NCBI GenBank assembly: GCA_050014395.1
Contig: JBEKDK010000019.1
Span: 1-64,000 of the forward strand
Origin: DASPOJ01 sp050014395
GTDB lineage: Bacteria > Acidobacteriota > Terriglobia > Acidiferrales > UBA7541
Direction: 5' to 3'
DNA length: 64,000 nt
The translations under genes were made by a program, and so were the position numbers. The notes beneath the pieces were generated by a model. That model made no database searches, was not told the DNA's origin, and was given only the letters and a program-made list of their open reading frames with translations. How positions within the stretch are numbered: position 1 is the first letter of the stretch; every line of letters begins with the position of its first letter. This document shows, one piece after another, positions 8,764-15,983 of this stretch.

Positions 8764-9228
8764 ATGGTCCGGACCCCGTTCTCGGGCATAGTGAGATTCT
8801 TCTCGCCGCACGGAGCCACGCTGCGCACCGGCATTTTCACCGGCGCGGCCCTTTCCGTGGTCCTGGTCTCATGGGTGGTCGTTGCCAACCGCGTCGCGGC
8901 GCTCGAGCCTTTCGCGCTCGCGCGCAACGTCGCCGCCGTCGCCGCGCTGGTCATGCTGATGGCCATCCCGGTGACGCGCTTCCTGAAATCTCCCCGCGCC
9001 CTGTTCGTTTCCGGCGTGTTCGCCTGGGCGATTTTGACGTTCTCCTACATGGGCCTCGAACTGTTTTTCTGGCGCCTTGAAAGCCGCATGGGCCCCTTCC
9101 AGCTCTTCATGCTCGGCGCCGTAGCCTACGGCCTTCTCTCCGTCTTCAGTTGGGTCGTCAGCATGATCAGCATCGCCCGCCACCAGCCCGCCATCGCCGT
9201 CCGCCGCCGCACCTCGCCACCAAGATAG
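8764..9228 (+). CDS. hypothetical four-helix membrane protein
   Basis: A 154-residue protein with four hydrophobic segments, near residues 20-38, 53-72, 78-96 and 112-133, and a basic C-terminal tail. The ATG at 8764 is used; a GTG two codons earlier is also possible. I do not recognise a family. It follows the palindromic repeat cluster and precedes the accessory islet, and codon use looks like that of its upstream neighbours rather than of the islet. Confidence 0.6.
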   Translation: MVRTPFSGIVRFFSPHGATLRTGIFTGAALSVVLVSWVVVANRVAALEPFALARNVAAVAALVMLMAIPVTRFLKSPRALFVSGVFAWAILTFSYMGLELFFWRLESRMGPFQLFMLGAVAYGLLSVFSWVVSMISIARHQPAIAVRRRTSPPR

Positions 9229-10075
9229 GCGCCCCGGTCCAATCTGTCCGGGATCCGCCCGGTCTGTAGTGGCAGCTCGAGTTGCAACTGGACCCCCCAC
9301 CCCCCCGTTTTTGTGGAAGTGTTGATTCTAGAAAACTTAAAGTCGAAATTTACGGAAGTGTTGATTATAGGAGACTTCAAGCGGCCGCTAATGAGCGAGA
9401 TACGAAATGCGCAAAAATTCTTGGAAGTGTTGATTCTAAAGAGACTTAAGTGCCACCTAAGTCCTCTATAATCAACACTTCTGAGAAATGCTGCTAGTTG
9501 CAACTGTAGTGGAAGAATTTGTTGTAAGTAGATGTGCGGGAGATACGAAGACGTCTCCGCCGCGACGGACCTTCGGCTTTCGGCGGCTTCCTTCGCAGCT
9601 CGCGCGCTGCGGCGGGCAGGCTCGGGACTTGCACCCTTGGTCGGGTGCTCCGTGGCGAACGGCGAGATTTGTGCCAGACTCATGCGAGATCATAGCACGG
9701 ATGATTACTCTATGTCAATATATCTTTATGGGATAGTATTCGAATAGAAGTGTTCGAATACCTCGCCCTCCCACATCGTTGCAACGCATCGCGCTGTCGT
9801 AGGCCGTCGTTGAGTTCGAGGACCAGAATGGGAGCGTTCCGTCCGGAGCCGCTTCCGAAGTGGGACTTTAGCGGGCCCAGTGCCGTGGTCTCGTAAGCGG
9901 TTTCCTCTTCAGACGTATCTGCAATTCGATTCATGCCTGGGAATTTGTGACGGATGCACTCCGATAAACGCCGTCGTTCGTGGTGATTCCAGGACGGTTG
10001 TGGTCGCTTCCGACAACGGATCTGCTCTACGTCGTTCCGCAATCACGTCGGTTACAAAAAAAGCCCCGGAGTTGC
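9229..10075. other. long gene-poor stretch at the edge of the accessory islet
   Basis: About 850 bases in which I can support no gene. The first part (9315-9482) holds the repeat cluster described separately. The motif AGTTGCAACTG is a short palindrome that occurs on both sides of that cluster (9279-9290 and 9495-9506). The rest, 9510-10075, has only overlapping weak open frames; a TTG-started minus-strand frame at 9710-10042 cannot be excluded. A run of seven T on the minus strand near 10055-10062 follows the stop of the zinc-knuckle gene. Confidence 0.45.
9315..9482. repeat. three direct and one inverted copy of a ~26-base repeat
   Basis: Copies on the plus strand start at 9315, 9354 and 9423 with consensus GGAAGTGTTGATT(C/A)TA followed by a GAGACTTAA-like end; the fourth copy, 9455-9482, is inverted (CTAAGTCCTCTATAATCAACACTTC). 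Copies three and four face each other across only a few bases and would form a long imperfect hairpin. Start-to-start distances are 39 and 69, so this is not a CRISPR. It may be a remnant or end of a mobile element, or a set of protein binding sites. Confidence 0.75.
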
Positions 10076-10615
10076 CTACGCAAACCCAACCGACCTGTGC
10101 TTTGGATACTGCTGGGCCGCGCGTTGATAGTCCGAGACAACGGCCTGAAAGGCTTCCAGCAAATTTGTGAACTGCGCCTCGCGCGATTCAGCGCTCCCAA
10201 CACGGCAGGCGCGACACAGCGTCATTGCCTGGCCGGAGGGGTCGAAGCCAGCCTCAAGGTCGCCATTCAGGGGATCCCGCCCCGATCTCTCCCCGCACAT
10301 TTCGCAATACGACTTGAGTGGTAGCGATTCCAGGGGCCCCGGCAAGTAGTTCTCGGAGAGTATCTTTCGTATGCGGCTATTCTCGGATTGCTTTTCACGA
10401 CCGTCCTGGAAGGTCGCAATCGCTCGATCGAGTCTCTGGAAAACCTGTTCGCTCGTAATCGACACGGTCAGTCCGCGGCCTCTAGCGTCCGAGAAGGATA
10501 GATAGCCAACGCCCATCTGGGTCCTCATGCAGGTACCACACCGACAAGGGCGATAGACCCCAAGTTTTCGATTGCGCTCCCCACCATTCCACACAAAATC
10601 GCTATTTGTCCTCAT
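10076..10615 (-). CDS. hypothetical protein with two zinc-knuckle-like regions
   Basis: A 179-residue protein starting with ATG at 10615, divergent from the XRE regulator. It has Cys-rich elements near residues 24-29 (CRCGTC) and a CxxC pair (CEMC) followed about 27 residues later by CRAC, suggesting a bound zinc ion in a treble-clef or zinc-ribbon arrangement. No HNH histidine is seen between the pairs. The middle is charged and helical. The family is unknown to me. Its position, sharing a 67-base control region with the regulator and HNH nuclease, suggests it belongs to the same functional unit. Confidence 0.6.
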   Translation of the reverse strand: MRTNSDFVWNGGERNRKLGVYRPCRCGTCMRTQMGVGYLSFSDARGRGLTVSITSEQVFQRLDRAIATFQDGREKQSENSRIRKILSENYLPGPLESLPLKSYCEMCGERSGRDPLNGDLEAGFDPSGQAMTLCRACRVGSAESREAQFTNLLEAFQAVVSDYQRAAQQYPKHRSVGFA

Positions 10616-10632
10616 CAGAGCCCTCCGCTCCG

Positions 10633-10651
10633 ATGTTCTAGTTTAGAACAT
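10633..10651. promoter_or_regulatory. inverted-repeat operator between divergent genes
   Basis: ATGTTCTA-GTT-TAGAACAT is a perfect 8-base dyad with a 3-base spacer. It lies 18 bases before the minus-strand start at 10615 and 32 before the plus-strand start at 10683, the usual position of an autoregulatory site for a small XRE repressor. Confidence 0.65.
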
Positions 10652-10663
10652 TCCCGACCGGTT

Positions 10664-10680
10664 CGAAAGGTATTCTTTCG
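10664..10680. promoter_or_regulatory. second inverted repeat next to the regulator start codon
   Basis: CGAAAG-GTATT-CTTTCG, a perfect 6-base dyad with a 5-base spacer, ends two bases before the GTG at 10683. It overlaps the place where the ribosome binding site should be, and no good Shine-Dalgarno sequence is seen. It could be a second regulator site or a translational hairpin. Confidence 0.5.
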
Positions 10681-10682
10681 CC

Positions 10683-10931
10683 GTGATCAAGAGGCTAGGC
10701 CGAAAGAACATTATTGGCCGACGCGTAGCCGAGGCGCGCCACCGCTGTAAGCCACCACTCACACAGGATGCCCTTTCCGGGAGACTCGCTCGAGCCGGTA
10801 TCCAGCTCGACCGGGCGGCAATTGCGAAAATCGAAGGAAATGGCCGCCATGTACTTGATTACGAACTCAAGGGCCTCGCAGAGGTGTTGGGTGTGGGCGT
10901 TAGTTGGCTCCTCGGGGATGAAAAGAAGTGA
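10683..10931 (+). CDS. XRE-family helix-turn-helix regulator
   Basis: An 82-residue single-domain DNA-binding protein. The Cro/CI-type helix-turn-helix runs from about residue 10 to 70, with LTQDALSGRLARAGIQLDRAAIAKIEGNGRHVLDYELKGLAEVLGV split over five helices; the AAIAKIE segment is the recognition region. The start is GTG at 10683. Its TGA overlaps the GTG of the nuclease gene, so the two are translated together. It resembles controller proteins of restriction systems in size, but no methyltransferase is near. Two inverted repeats upstream are candidate binding sites. Confidence 0.8.
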   Translation: MIKRLGRKNIIGRRVAEARHRCKPPLTQDALSGRLARAGIQLDRAAIAKIEGNGRHVLDYELKGLAEVLGVGVSWLLGDEKK

Positions 10932-11581
10932 AGGACGCCACTTCGCAATTACGCTTCGCGACACGGCGCGCCAAGTCTGACGTCGCGAACAAACTCGTCA
11001 GCATGTTTCTTCACGAGTTGAGCCGCAGCATCAGCGAAAACTGGCCAATTAGGGTCGACGGCGAGGAGTACGAGGAGCTCGTACGGAGGTGCTTTAGGAA
11101 TCGGTGCCCATACTGTTCCTGCGATCTGGCGACGACGATCCGAGTCGTCGAACACCTCGACGGCATGAATCGGTACCGGGCGGGACTCCACGCTCCAGGG
11201 AATGTCTTGGTCGCCTGCAAAAAATGCAACAGCGAAAAACGGAGGGACGATTCGCAGAGGGTGCTATCGCTTGCGAAAACCGGCTGGGAGTCATTTCTAT
11301 CGCACGATGGTTCCCGCTGTGCCGCCTCCTGCTTGACCTGTCAGTACTGGAAAACTGTCTGGGAAGATGAATCGGACCGCGCACTACGATTGAGCGAAAA
11401 TCTGCAGCGAATTCGATCTTTCCGTATGGCGTTTCCGGAATTTCAGCAGGCTATGCCTGCCCTCGTGGAAACCCTTCCGGCCTCGTTGACCAAGCTATAC
11501 TCCGACTGCCAAAACTTCGCCGAGAGGGAGATGAAGGTGCTGCTGAAAGCCTTCGAACGCAGCCGCAACTCCTCGCTTTGA
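10928..11581 (+). CDS. HNH endonuclease domain protein
   Basis: A 217-residue protein. The beta-beta-alpha-metal nuclease motif lies between about residues 58 and 106: CPYC, then VEHLDGMNR, then PGNVLVACKKCNSEKR, giving a zinc-bound HNH fold with His in EHLD as the likely catalytic base. A further C..C pair (CAASCLTC) follows near residue 136. The C-terminal half is helical and unfamiliar. Start GTG at 10928 overlaps the stop of the XRE gene as GTGA. The tight regulator-nuclease coupling suggests a defence or mobile element role; the target is unknown. Confidence 0.75.
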   Translation: MKDATSQLRFATRRAKSDVANKLVSMFLHELSRSISENWPIRVDGEEYEELVRRCFRNRCPYCSCDLATTIRVVEHLDGMNRYRAGLHAPGNVLVACKKCNSEKRRDDSQRVLSLAKTGWESFLSHDGSRCAASCLTCQYWKTVWEDESDRALRLSENLQRIRSFRMAFPEFQQAMPALVETLPASLTKLYSDCQNFAEREMKVLLKAFERSRNSSL

Positions 11582-11975
11582 CGAGGCCCCCACGGCGGAA
11601 CCGCTACGGATGTGCCCAGCGCAGCAGCCGCGCCTGACCCGTTTTCCCGCGAAGAAGAAGACCGGCCCTCCCCAAGTGGGCTCCTTGCAGCTTTGCGCCT
11701 AATCATTCGCCAACTTACCTTTAGAGTCAAGAAACGTCCGACGTGCCGCGGGATCCGGCGGCGATGCTACAGGCAGCCCTTCGAGGCGTAGGCCAGCGGC
11801 GCTCTCCCGGGCTCTTTTATCGATCAAGGCGGGGCTGGGTGCGTGGAACGGCCGGGAGCGTTCCGGTACACTATCGACCGGCGTCTTCGCGAGGGCTTCG
11901 GCGCGACGGGCGTGACGAAATGCGGGCGGAGACAAGCTCCGCTCCTACGAAAACAAGGGGCGCACGAGGGACGAA
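11582..11975. other. intergenic region with a small hairpin
   Basis: This 394-base gap ends the accessory islet. It holds no gene that I can support. A short hairpin GCGGAG-ACAAG-CTCCGC lies at 11926-11942, similar in composition to the palindromic repeats at 8.6 kb, and the last bases before the next ATG (GAGGGACGAA) act as its ribosome binding site. Confidence 0.4.
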
Positions 11976-12788
11976 ATGAAATTCTGCCGATTTCAATTGC
12001 TGGAGTTTGACGCGGGGGCGGCGAGCCGCGCGGGCGAAGGCGTGCATCCGGAGCCGCGCATTGGGCGCATCGAAGGCGATACGGTGCAGGAGCTTTCGGG
12101 CAGCTTGCTGGGCGAGACCAAAGCGGTGGGGCGCAATTGGAAACTGGCGGAGGTGGCGCTGCTGCCGCCTTCGGTGCCGACGAAAATCGTGTGCGTGGGG
12201 CGGAACTACGCCGATCACGCCGCGGAGTTCAACAACGACGTGCCCAAGGAGCCGCTGATTTTTCTGAAGCCGCCTTCCGCGATTCTGGCGCCCGGAGAGG
12301 CGATCGTATTGCCGGCGATTTCAAAGCGTGTGGATTATGAAGGCGAGCTGTGCGTGGTGATCGGGCGGCGCTGCCGGCAATTGAGTGACACGGACGACGC
12401 GCTGGCCTACGTGGCGGGCTACACCTGCCTGGACGACATCAGCGCGCGCGATTTGCAATTTTCCGATCCGCAATGGACGCGCGCCAAGGGCTTTGACACG
12501 TTCTGCCCGTTTGGGCCGGTGCTGGAGACCGAACTCGATCCGGGACACGTGACCGTGGAGACTTACGTGAACGGCGCGAAAAAGCAGTCCGCCAGCACCA
12601 CGGACATGATTTTTCCCGTTGATGCTATAATTCGCTGGATATCGCACGTGATGACGCTCGAACCGGGCGACATCATCGCCACGGGGACGCCCTCTGGCGT
12701 GGGCCCGCTCGCCGCGGGCGATATCGTGGAAGTGGTTGTGAGCGGAATTGGCACGCTGCGGAACCCGGTCCGCGCGGCGGATTCTTAG
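11976..12788 (+). CDS. fumarylacetoacetate hydrolase (FAH) family protein
   Basis: A 270-residue member of the FAH superfamily, enzymes that cleave or decarboxylate beta-diketo acids or isomerise 2-hydroxyhepta-2,4-dienedioate-type compounds. The catalytic core is visible: CVGRNYADHAAE, then DYEGELCVVIG with metal-binding glutamates, then DDISARDLQ with the metal-binding Asp, and TGTPSGVGPL near the end. Length and motif order fit the acylpyruvase/oxaloacetate decarboxylase subgroup, but substrate cannot be fixed from sequence. It precedes the transaldolase gene by 38 bases. Confidence 0.85.
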   Translation: MKFCRFQLLEFDAGAASRAGEGVHPEPRIGRIEGDTVQELSGSLLGETKAVGRNWKLAEVALLPPSVPTKIVCVGRNYADHAAEFNNDVPKEPLIFLKPPSAILAPGEAIVLPAISKRVDYEGELCVVIGRRCRQLSDTDDALAYVAGYTCLDDISARDLQFSDPQWTRAKGFDTFCPFGPVLETELDPGHVTVETYVNGAKKQSASTTDMIFPVDAIIRWISHVMTLEPGDIIATGTPSGVGPLAAGDIVEVVVSGIGTLRNPVRAADS

Positions 12789-12794
12789 AGCTTT

Positions 12795-12814
12795 CTTTCC
12801 GCCACCGCGGAAAG
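12795..12814 (+). other. intercistronic hairpin between FAH and transaldolase genes
   Basis: CTTTCCGC-CACC-GCGGAAAG is a perfect 8-base stem with a 4-base loop located just after the FAH stop. No T-run follows, so it is not a typical terminator; it may stabilise or process the dicistronic message. The next gene's site GTGGAGAG lies directly after it. Confidence 0.45.
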
Positions 12815-12826
12815 AGTGGAGAGATC

Positions 12827-13528
12827 ATGAAATTTTTCCTGGATACCGCAAATCTGGATGAAATCCGCCGCGGCATGGCCCTGGGCGTAATTGACGGCGT
12901 AACCACCAATCCATCGCTGGTGGCCAAAGAAAAGAAACCCTTCCGCGAACACGTGTTGGAAATTTGCGAGGTGGTGAAGCCCGGCGTGGTCAGCGCTGAA
13001 GTCGTCTCCACCGACACGGACAATATTTTGCGCGAGGCGCGCGAGATCGCCACGTGGCACCCCAACATCATCGTGAAAATTCCGTGCATCCCCGCGGGCG
13101 TGCGCGCGCTGAGCATCCTCTCAAAGGAAGGGATTCGCGTGAATATGACGCTGGTGTTTTCGGCGTCGCAGGCGCTGATCGTGGCCAAGGCTGGCGGATA
13201 TTTCGTGAGCCCGTTTTTGGGGCGGCTTGACGATATTTCCTCCGACGGCTTGGTGCTGCTGCGCGATATCTGCCAAATCTACAAAGCGTACAACTATCCG
13301 ACGCAGGTGCTGGCGGCCAGCTTGCGCCATCCGCTGCACGTGGTGGAAGCGGCGAAGATGGGCGCGCACATCGGCACGATGCCTTACAAAGTCTTCGAGC
13401 AATTGTTCCTGCATCCGCTGACCGATCGCGGCTTGGCAGGATTCCTGAAGGATTGGGAGAACGCGCGCCAAACGCTGGGCGATATTTTTGCCACGCCCGC
13501 CGGCGCGGCGCGCAAATCCGGGAATTGA
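12827..13528 (+). CDS. fsa: fructose-6-phosphate aldolase-like transaldolase
   Basis: A 233-residue small transaldolase of the MipB/FSA subfamily. The N-terminus MKFFLDTANLDEIRRG and the TTNPSL loop are diagnostic; the Schiff-base lysine is in IIVKIPC near residue 86. SPFLGRLDD and QVLAASLRHP are also conserved. In the family the enzyme joins dihydroxyacetone-type donors to glyceraldehyde 3-phosphate or performs transaldol transfer in the pentose phosphate pathway. The C-terminal tail (GAARKSGN) is slightly longer than in the shortest family members. Its stop overlaps a TTG start of the next gene. Confidence 0.9.
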   Translation: MKFFLDTANLDEIRRGMALGVIDGVTTNPSLVAKEKKPFREHVLEICEVVKPGVVSAEVVSTDTDNILREAREIATWHPNIIVKIPCIPAGVRALSILSKEGIRVNMTLVFSASQALIVAKAGGYFVSPFLGRLDDISSDGLVLLRDICQIYKAYNYPTQVLAASLRHPLHVVEAAKMGAHIGTMPYKVFEQLFLHPLTDRGLAGFLKDWENARQTLGDIFATPAGAARKSGN

Positions 13529-13980
13529 AGGCGCTCACCGACGATTGGAGGCTACTGGCGGCAGCGGGCGCGGCCGTTGCCGTAGCTATCGCCGCCACGT
13601 CGTATTGGAAATTTCGCCGCCGGCCGGATGCGGATGAGATTGAGCGCCGCCGCCGCGCCCACGTCAATCAAGTGGGGCGCATCGCCGAAGGGCGCGTAAC
13701 CGAGCTTGCCGAAGTTCCGGCGCCGGCAATATCGAATGGCCGCTTCGCAATGTTTCGCGGCGCCGAAAAAAAATCCGGCGTCCGCCCCGCGCGCAATCGC
13801 AAACTTCTCTGGTACACCTATTCGATTTCCGGCGTGACCTATGAAACCGCGCAGGACATCACTGGACTGGAACATCGCGCGCGGCAACTTTTGTCCGGTC
13901 AACTGGCAAGCGTGAAGTACGATCCCGCGAATCCCAGCAATTCCATATTGGTTTCCGAAGAGTGGTCGGGCCTGAGCTAG
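13525..13980 (+). CDS. DUF3592-like membrane-anchored protein
   Basis: The frame is open from 13453, but a TTG at 13525 overlaps the transaldolase stop (TTGA) and gives a sensible 151-residue protein: one transmembrane helix (LLAAAGAAVAVAIAATSYW) followed by a soluble region. The C-terminal part, with YTYSISGVTYE and ASVKYDPANPSNSILV, matches the pattern of DUF3592 domains, of unknown function. A charged EIERRRR stretch follows the helix. Coupling to the upstream gene is by the overlap only. Confidence 0.6.
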   Translation: MKALTDDWRLLAAAGAAVAVAIAATSYWKFRRRPDADEIERRRRAHVNQVGRIAEGRVTELAEVPAPAISNGRFAMFRGAEKKSGVRPARNRKLLWYTYSISGVTYETAQDITGLEHRARQLLSGQLASVKYDPANPSNSILVSEEWSGLS

Positions 13981-14232
13981 ATGATGCGGCGGTACACATT
14001 CGGTGCGATGGCTGTGATTGTGGCGTTCGTGATCTTGCTGGCCACAGCCGTCGCGTTGGTATTCGCCACGCTGCGCATCGAGCGCATCGCCAATCCGCTG
14101 GCGCACGCCGCAGCCGCCGGCGCCGAGTTGATATTCGGCGCGGCCCTGCTCCTCGCCGGCGTGTATGTCGCCACGCGCTTCGCCGTACACATCTTCGGCC
14201 TCACGGCAGACAATCAGCCGCGAAAATCCTGA
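13981..14232 (+). CDS. small two-helix membrane protein
   Basis: An 83-residue protein whose ATG directly follows the stop of the DUF3592-like gene. Two strong transmembrane helices are visible near residues 8-29 and 46-68, with a short basic tail. No family is recognised. The zero spacing suggests it is made together with its upstream neighbour. Confidence 0.55.
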   Translation: MMRRYTFGAMAVIVAFVILLATAVALVFATLRIERIANPLAHAAAAGAELIFGAALLLAGVYVATRFAVHIFGLTADNQPRKS

Positions 14233-14321
14233 ACGATTGCACGTGCATCGCGCGGGCCAAACCAATCGCGGCGGCATACAGTGCGGCGACAGTCTAGTTG
14301 CGGCGGCGCGTCGACCGACGG

Positions 14322-15452
14322 CTACTGCGTCGGCGGCGGGATGTATTGTGATGGCGACGGCGGTGGCGGCGTGGAAATGGATGAGATGTCGGGCAGACGG
14401 CCGGCGGATTCGATCACTTGCTGCGCGAGGTAGTTCGAGACCTTGGCTTCGTTGCGCGCTTCGGTCAGATACGCGGTGCGCAACAACTGCTCTTTGCGCG
14501 TGCGCAGCGCGTCGCGGATGGTCGATTGCACGGTGGGATCGTTCAGATCGCGCTGGCCAGGAGCTTCCTTAGCGATGAGCTTCAAGATCCGATACGAGTC
14601 TGGCAGTTGACCCGGCTTGCCGCCGGGCAGTGGCACGGTGATGATGCCGCTGAACTCGCCCGGCTTGAGCGCCATGACGGCGTCCTTGAGGACGAGATTT
14701 TTCTGCAGCGAGGATTCCGCAACGTATCCCAAGTCGCCGCCGGACGCCGCAGTTTGCGGATCTTCGGAATAATCCATGGCCAATTCCGCAAAATCCGCGC
14801 CGTTTTTCAATTGCGCGAGCAGCGCGGCGGATTTGCGGCGCGCCTCGACGTCAGTCGTAGCGTCGTCGTTCTTGCGATTGCGAACCTCGGGGTCCTTGGT
14901 CGGCGTGACCACGATTTGCGCGAGATGATATTGCGTTTCGGCGACGTTGAACTGCTGGCGATTCTGATTGTAGAAGTCGGAGACATCCTGATCGGTGATG
15001 CTGATCTTAGAGACGACTTCGCGATTGATCAGTTTCTGGATGGAAAGTTCTTGGCGAATGTCTTTCTTCAAGTCGTCCACCGTGACGCCGCGATCTTTCA
15101 ACTGGCGCTGAAACTCATCCTCGGTGTAAGGACTCTTGAACTCCGTGAATTTGTCCTCGACTTCGCCGTCGGAAGCCGTCAAACCCAGTTTCTGCGCGCG
15201 TTGCAGCAGAATTTGGTTATTGATCAGCTCATCGAGAATGTTGAGCATCAGCGAGAGCGCTTCTTCATGCGACGGCAACTGTCCGCCGGGGTTGACGCTG
15301 GTGCGGTAATACTGCTCGACCTCACTGCGCGGAATATCCGTGCCGTTGACTTGCGCCCACACGTCCGGCGAAGGCGCTTCTCCCCTGCGGCAACCGCCGG
15401 CCCAAGCCAGCGTCGCCACGATCAGCCCTGCCGCCAACAATTGCTTTTGCAT
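14322..15452 (-). CDS. SurA/PpiC-type peptidyl-prolyl isomerase lipoprotein
   Basis: A 376-residue envelope foldase. The signal peptide ends in a lipobox (WAGGC, Cys21). Residues about 30-170 form the helical chaperone region typical of SurA N-domains (DELINNQILLQRAQKLGL), and a parvulin-type isomerase domain covers about 180-310 (YHLAQIVV, GADFAELAMDYSEDPQTAASGGDLGYV). The tail is proline-rich (STPPPPSPSQYIPPPTQ). It likely helps fold outer membrane proteins, many of which are encoded in this window. It is followed on the same strand upstream by rpmB with only 60 bases between. Confidence 0.85.
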   Translation of the reverse strand: MQKQLLAAGLIVATLAWAGGCRRGEAPSPDVWAQVNGTDIPRSEVEQYYRTSVNPGGQLPSHEEALSLMLNILDELINNQILLQRAQKLGLTASDGEVEDKFTEFKSPYTEDEFQRQLKDRGVTVDDLKKDIRQELSIQKLINREVVSKISITDQDVSDFYNQNRQQFNVAETQYHLAQIVVTPTKDPEVRNRKNDDATTDVEARRKSAALLAQLKNGADFAELAMDYSEDPQTAASGGDLGYVAESSLQKNLVLKDAVMALKPGEFSGIITVPLPGGKPGQLPDSYRILKLIAKEAPGQRDLNDPTVQSTIRDALRTRKEQLLRTAYLTEARNEAKVSNYLAQQVIESAGRLPDISSISTPPPPSPSQYIPPPTQ

Positions 15453-15511
15453 TTCCGCCTCTAGATGCTTTCCGGCTGGGCGCGCCAGTGATCGCGCTCC
15501 GCGAAGATCGC

Positions 15512-15703
15512 TTACGCTGCTTTGTGGACTTTACCCGCGCGCAAGCACGACGTGCAAACCCGCACCTGCTTGCGCACGCCAGCTACAACCGCCCGAACGC
15601 GCTTGAGATTGGGATTCCAGCGCCGGCGCCGCGTGTTATTGGCGTGGCTGATCACATTGCCATACCGCGGACCTTTTCCGCAAATTTCGCATTTCTGTGC
15701 CAT
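15512..15703 (-). CDS. rpmB: 50S ribosomal protein L28
   Basis: A 63-residue basic protein with the L28 signature MAQKCEICGKGPRYGN and VISHANNTRRRRWNPNL. The two CxxC pairs (CEIC, CTSC) mark the zinc-binding form. AGGAGC lies before the ATG. As in other bacteria it is a single small gene; here it lies upstream of the foldase gene on the same strand. Confidence 0.95.
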   Translation of the reverse strand: MAQKCEICGKGPRYGNVISHANNTRRRRWNPNLKRVRAVVAGVRKQVRVCTSCLRAGKVHKAA

Positions 15704-15983
15704 CTCTGCTCCTTGCAGGGTTCGAGGAATGTTCTAAGACCCGCTAGACGCTGAAAGTATAGCAACGATCGGCACTCCAGCCTAGAACACGCTTGCGCAG
15801 CGATGGTCGGCCGCGCAGCGCCGCAGCGGGCTCAGCGGAATATTTGTCTGGCCCTTGTCCCATTGCGGACAGTTTGCTCGTTCATGCCGTGGGATAGTTT
15901 GCGGCACGGCGTGTAATTCGCCTCACACAGACAACCTTCAGGAAGCGCGGTTTCAGCAAGAACAAGAACTGGAGAAAACTAAA

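Noticed and set aside
9315..9482. Possible CRISPR array
   Set aside because: Copy distances are 39 and 69 bases, one copy is inverted, and no cas gene is near.
9510..9736. Possible tRNA fragment or integrase attachment site near the islet
   Set aside because: Segments such as GGGACTTGCACCC looked tRNA-like, but no cloverleaf can be drawn and no integrase gene is present.
9710..10042. TTG-started minus-strand frame of 110 codons beside the zinc-knuckle gene
   Set aside because: No ribosome site, no recognisable motif, and a weak start; kept only as a remark in the gap description.
10683..11581. Type II restriction-modification system
   Set aside because: There is a controller-like regulator and an HNH nuclease but no methyltransferase within the window.
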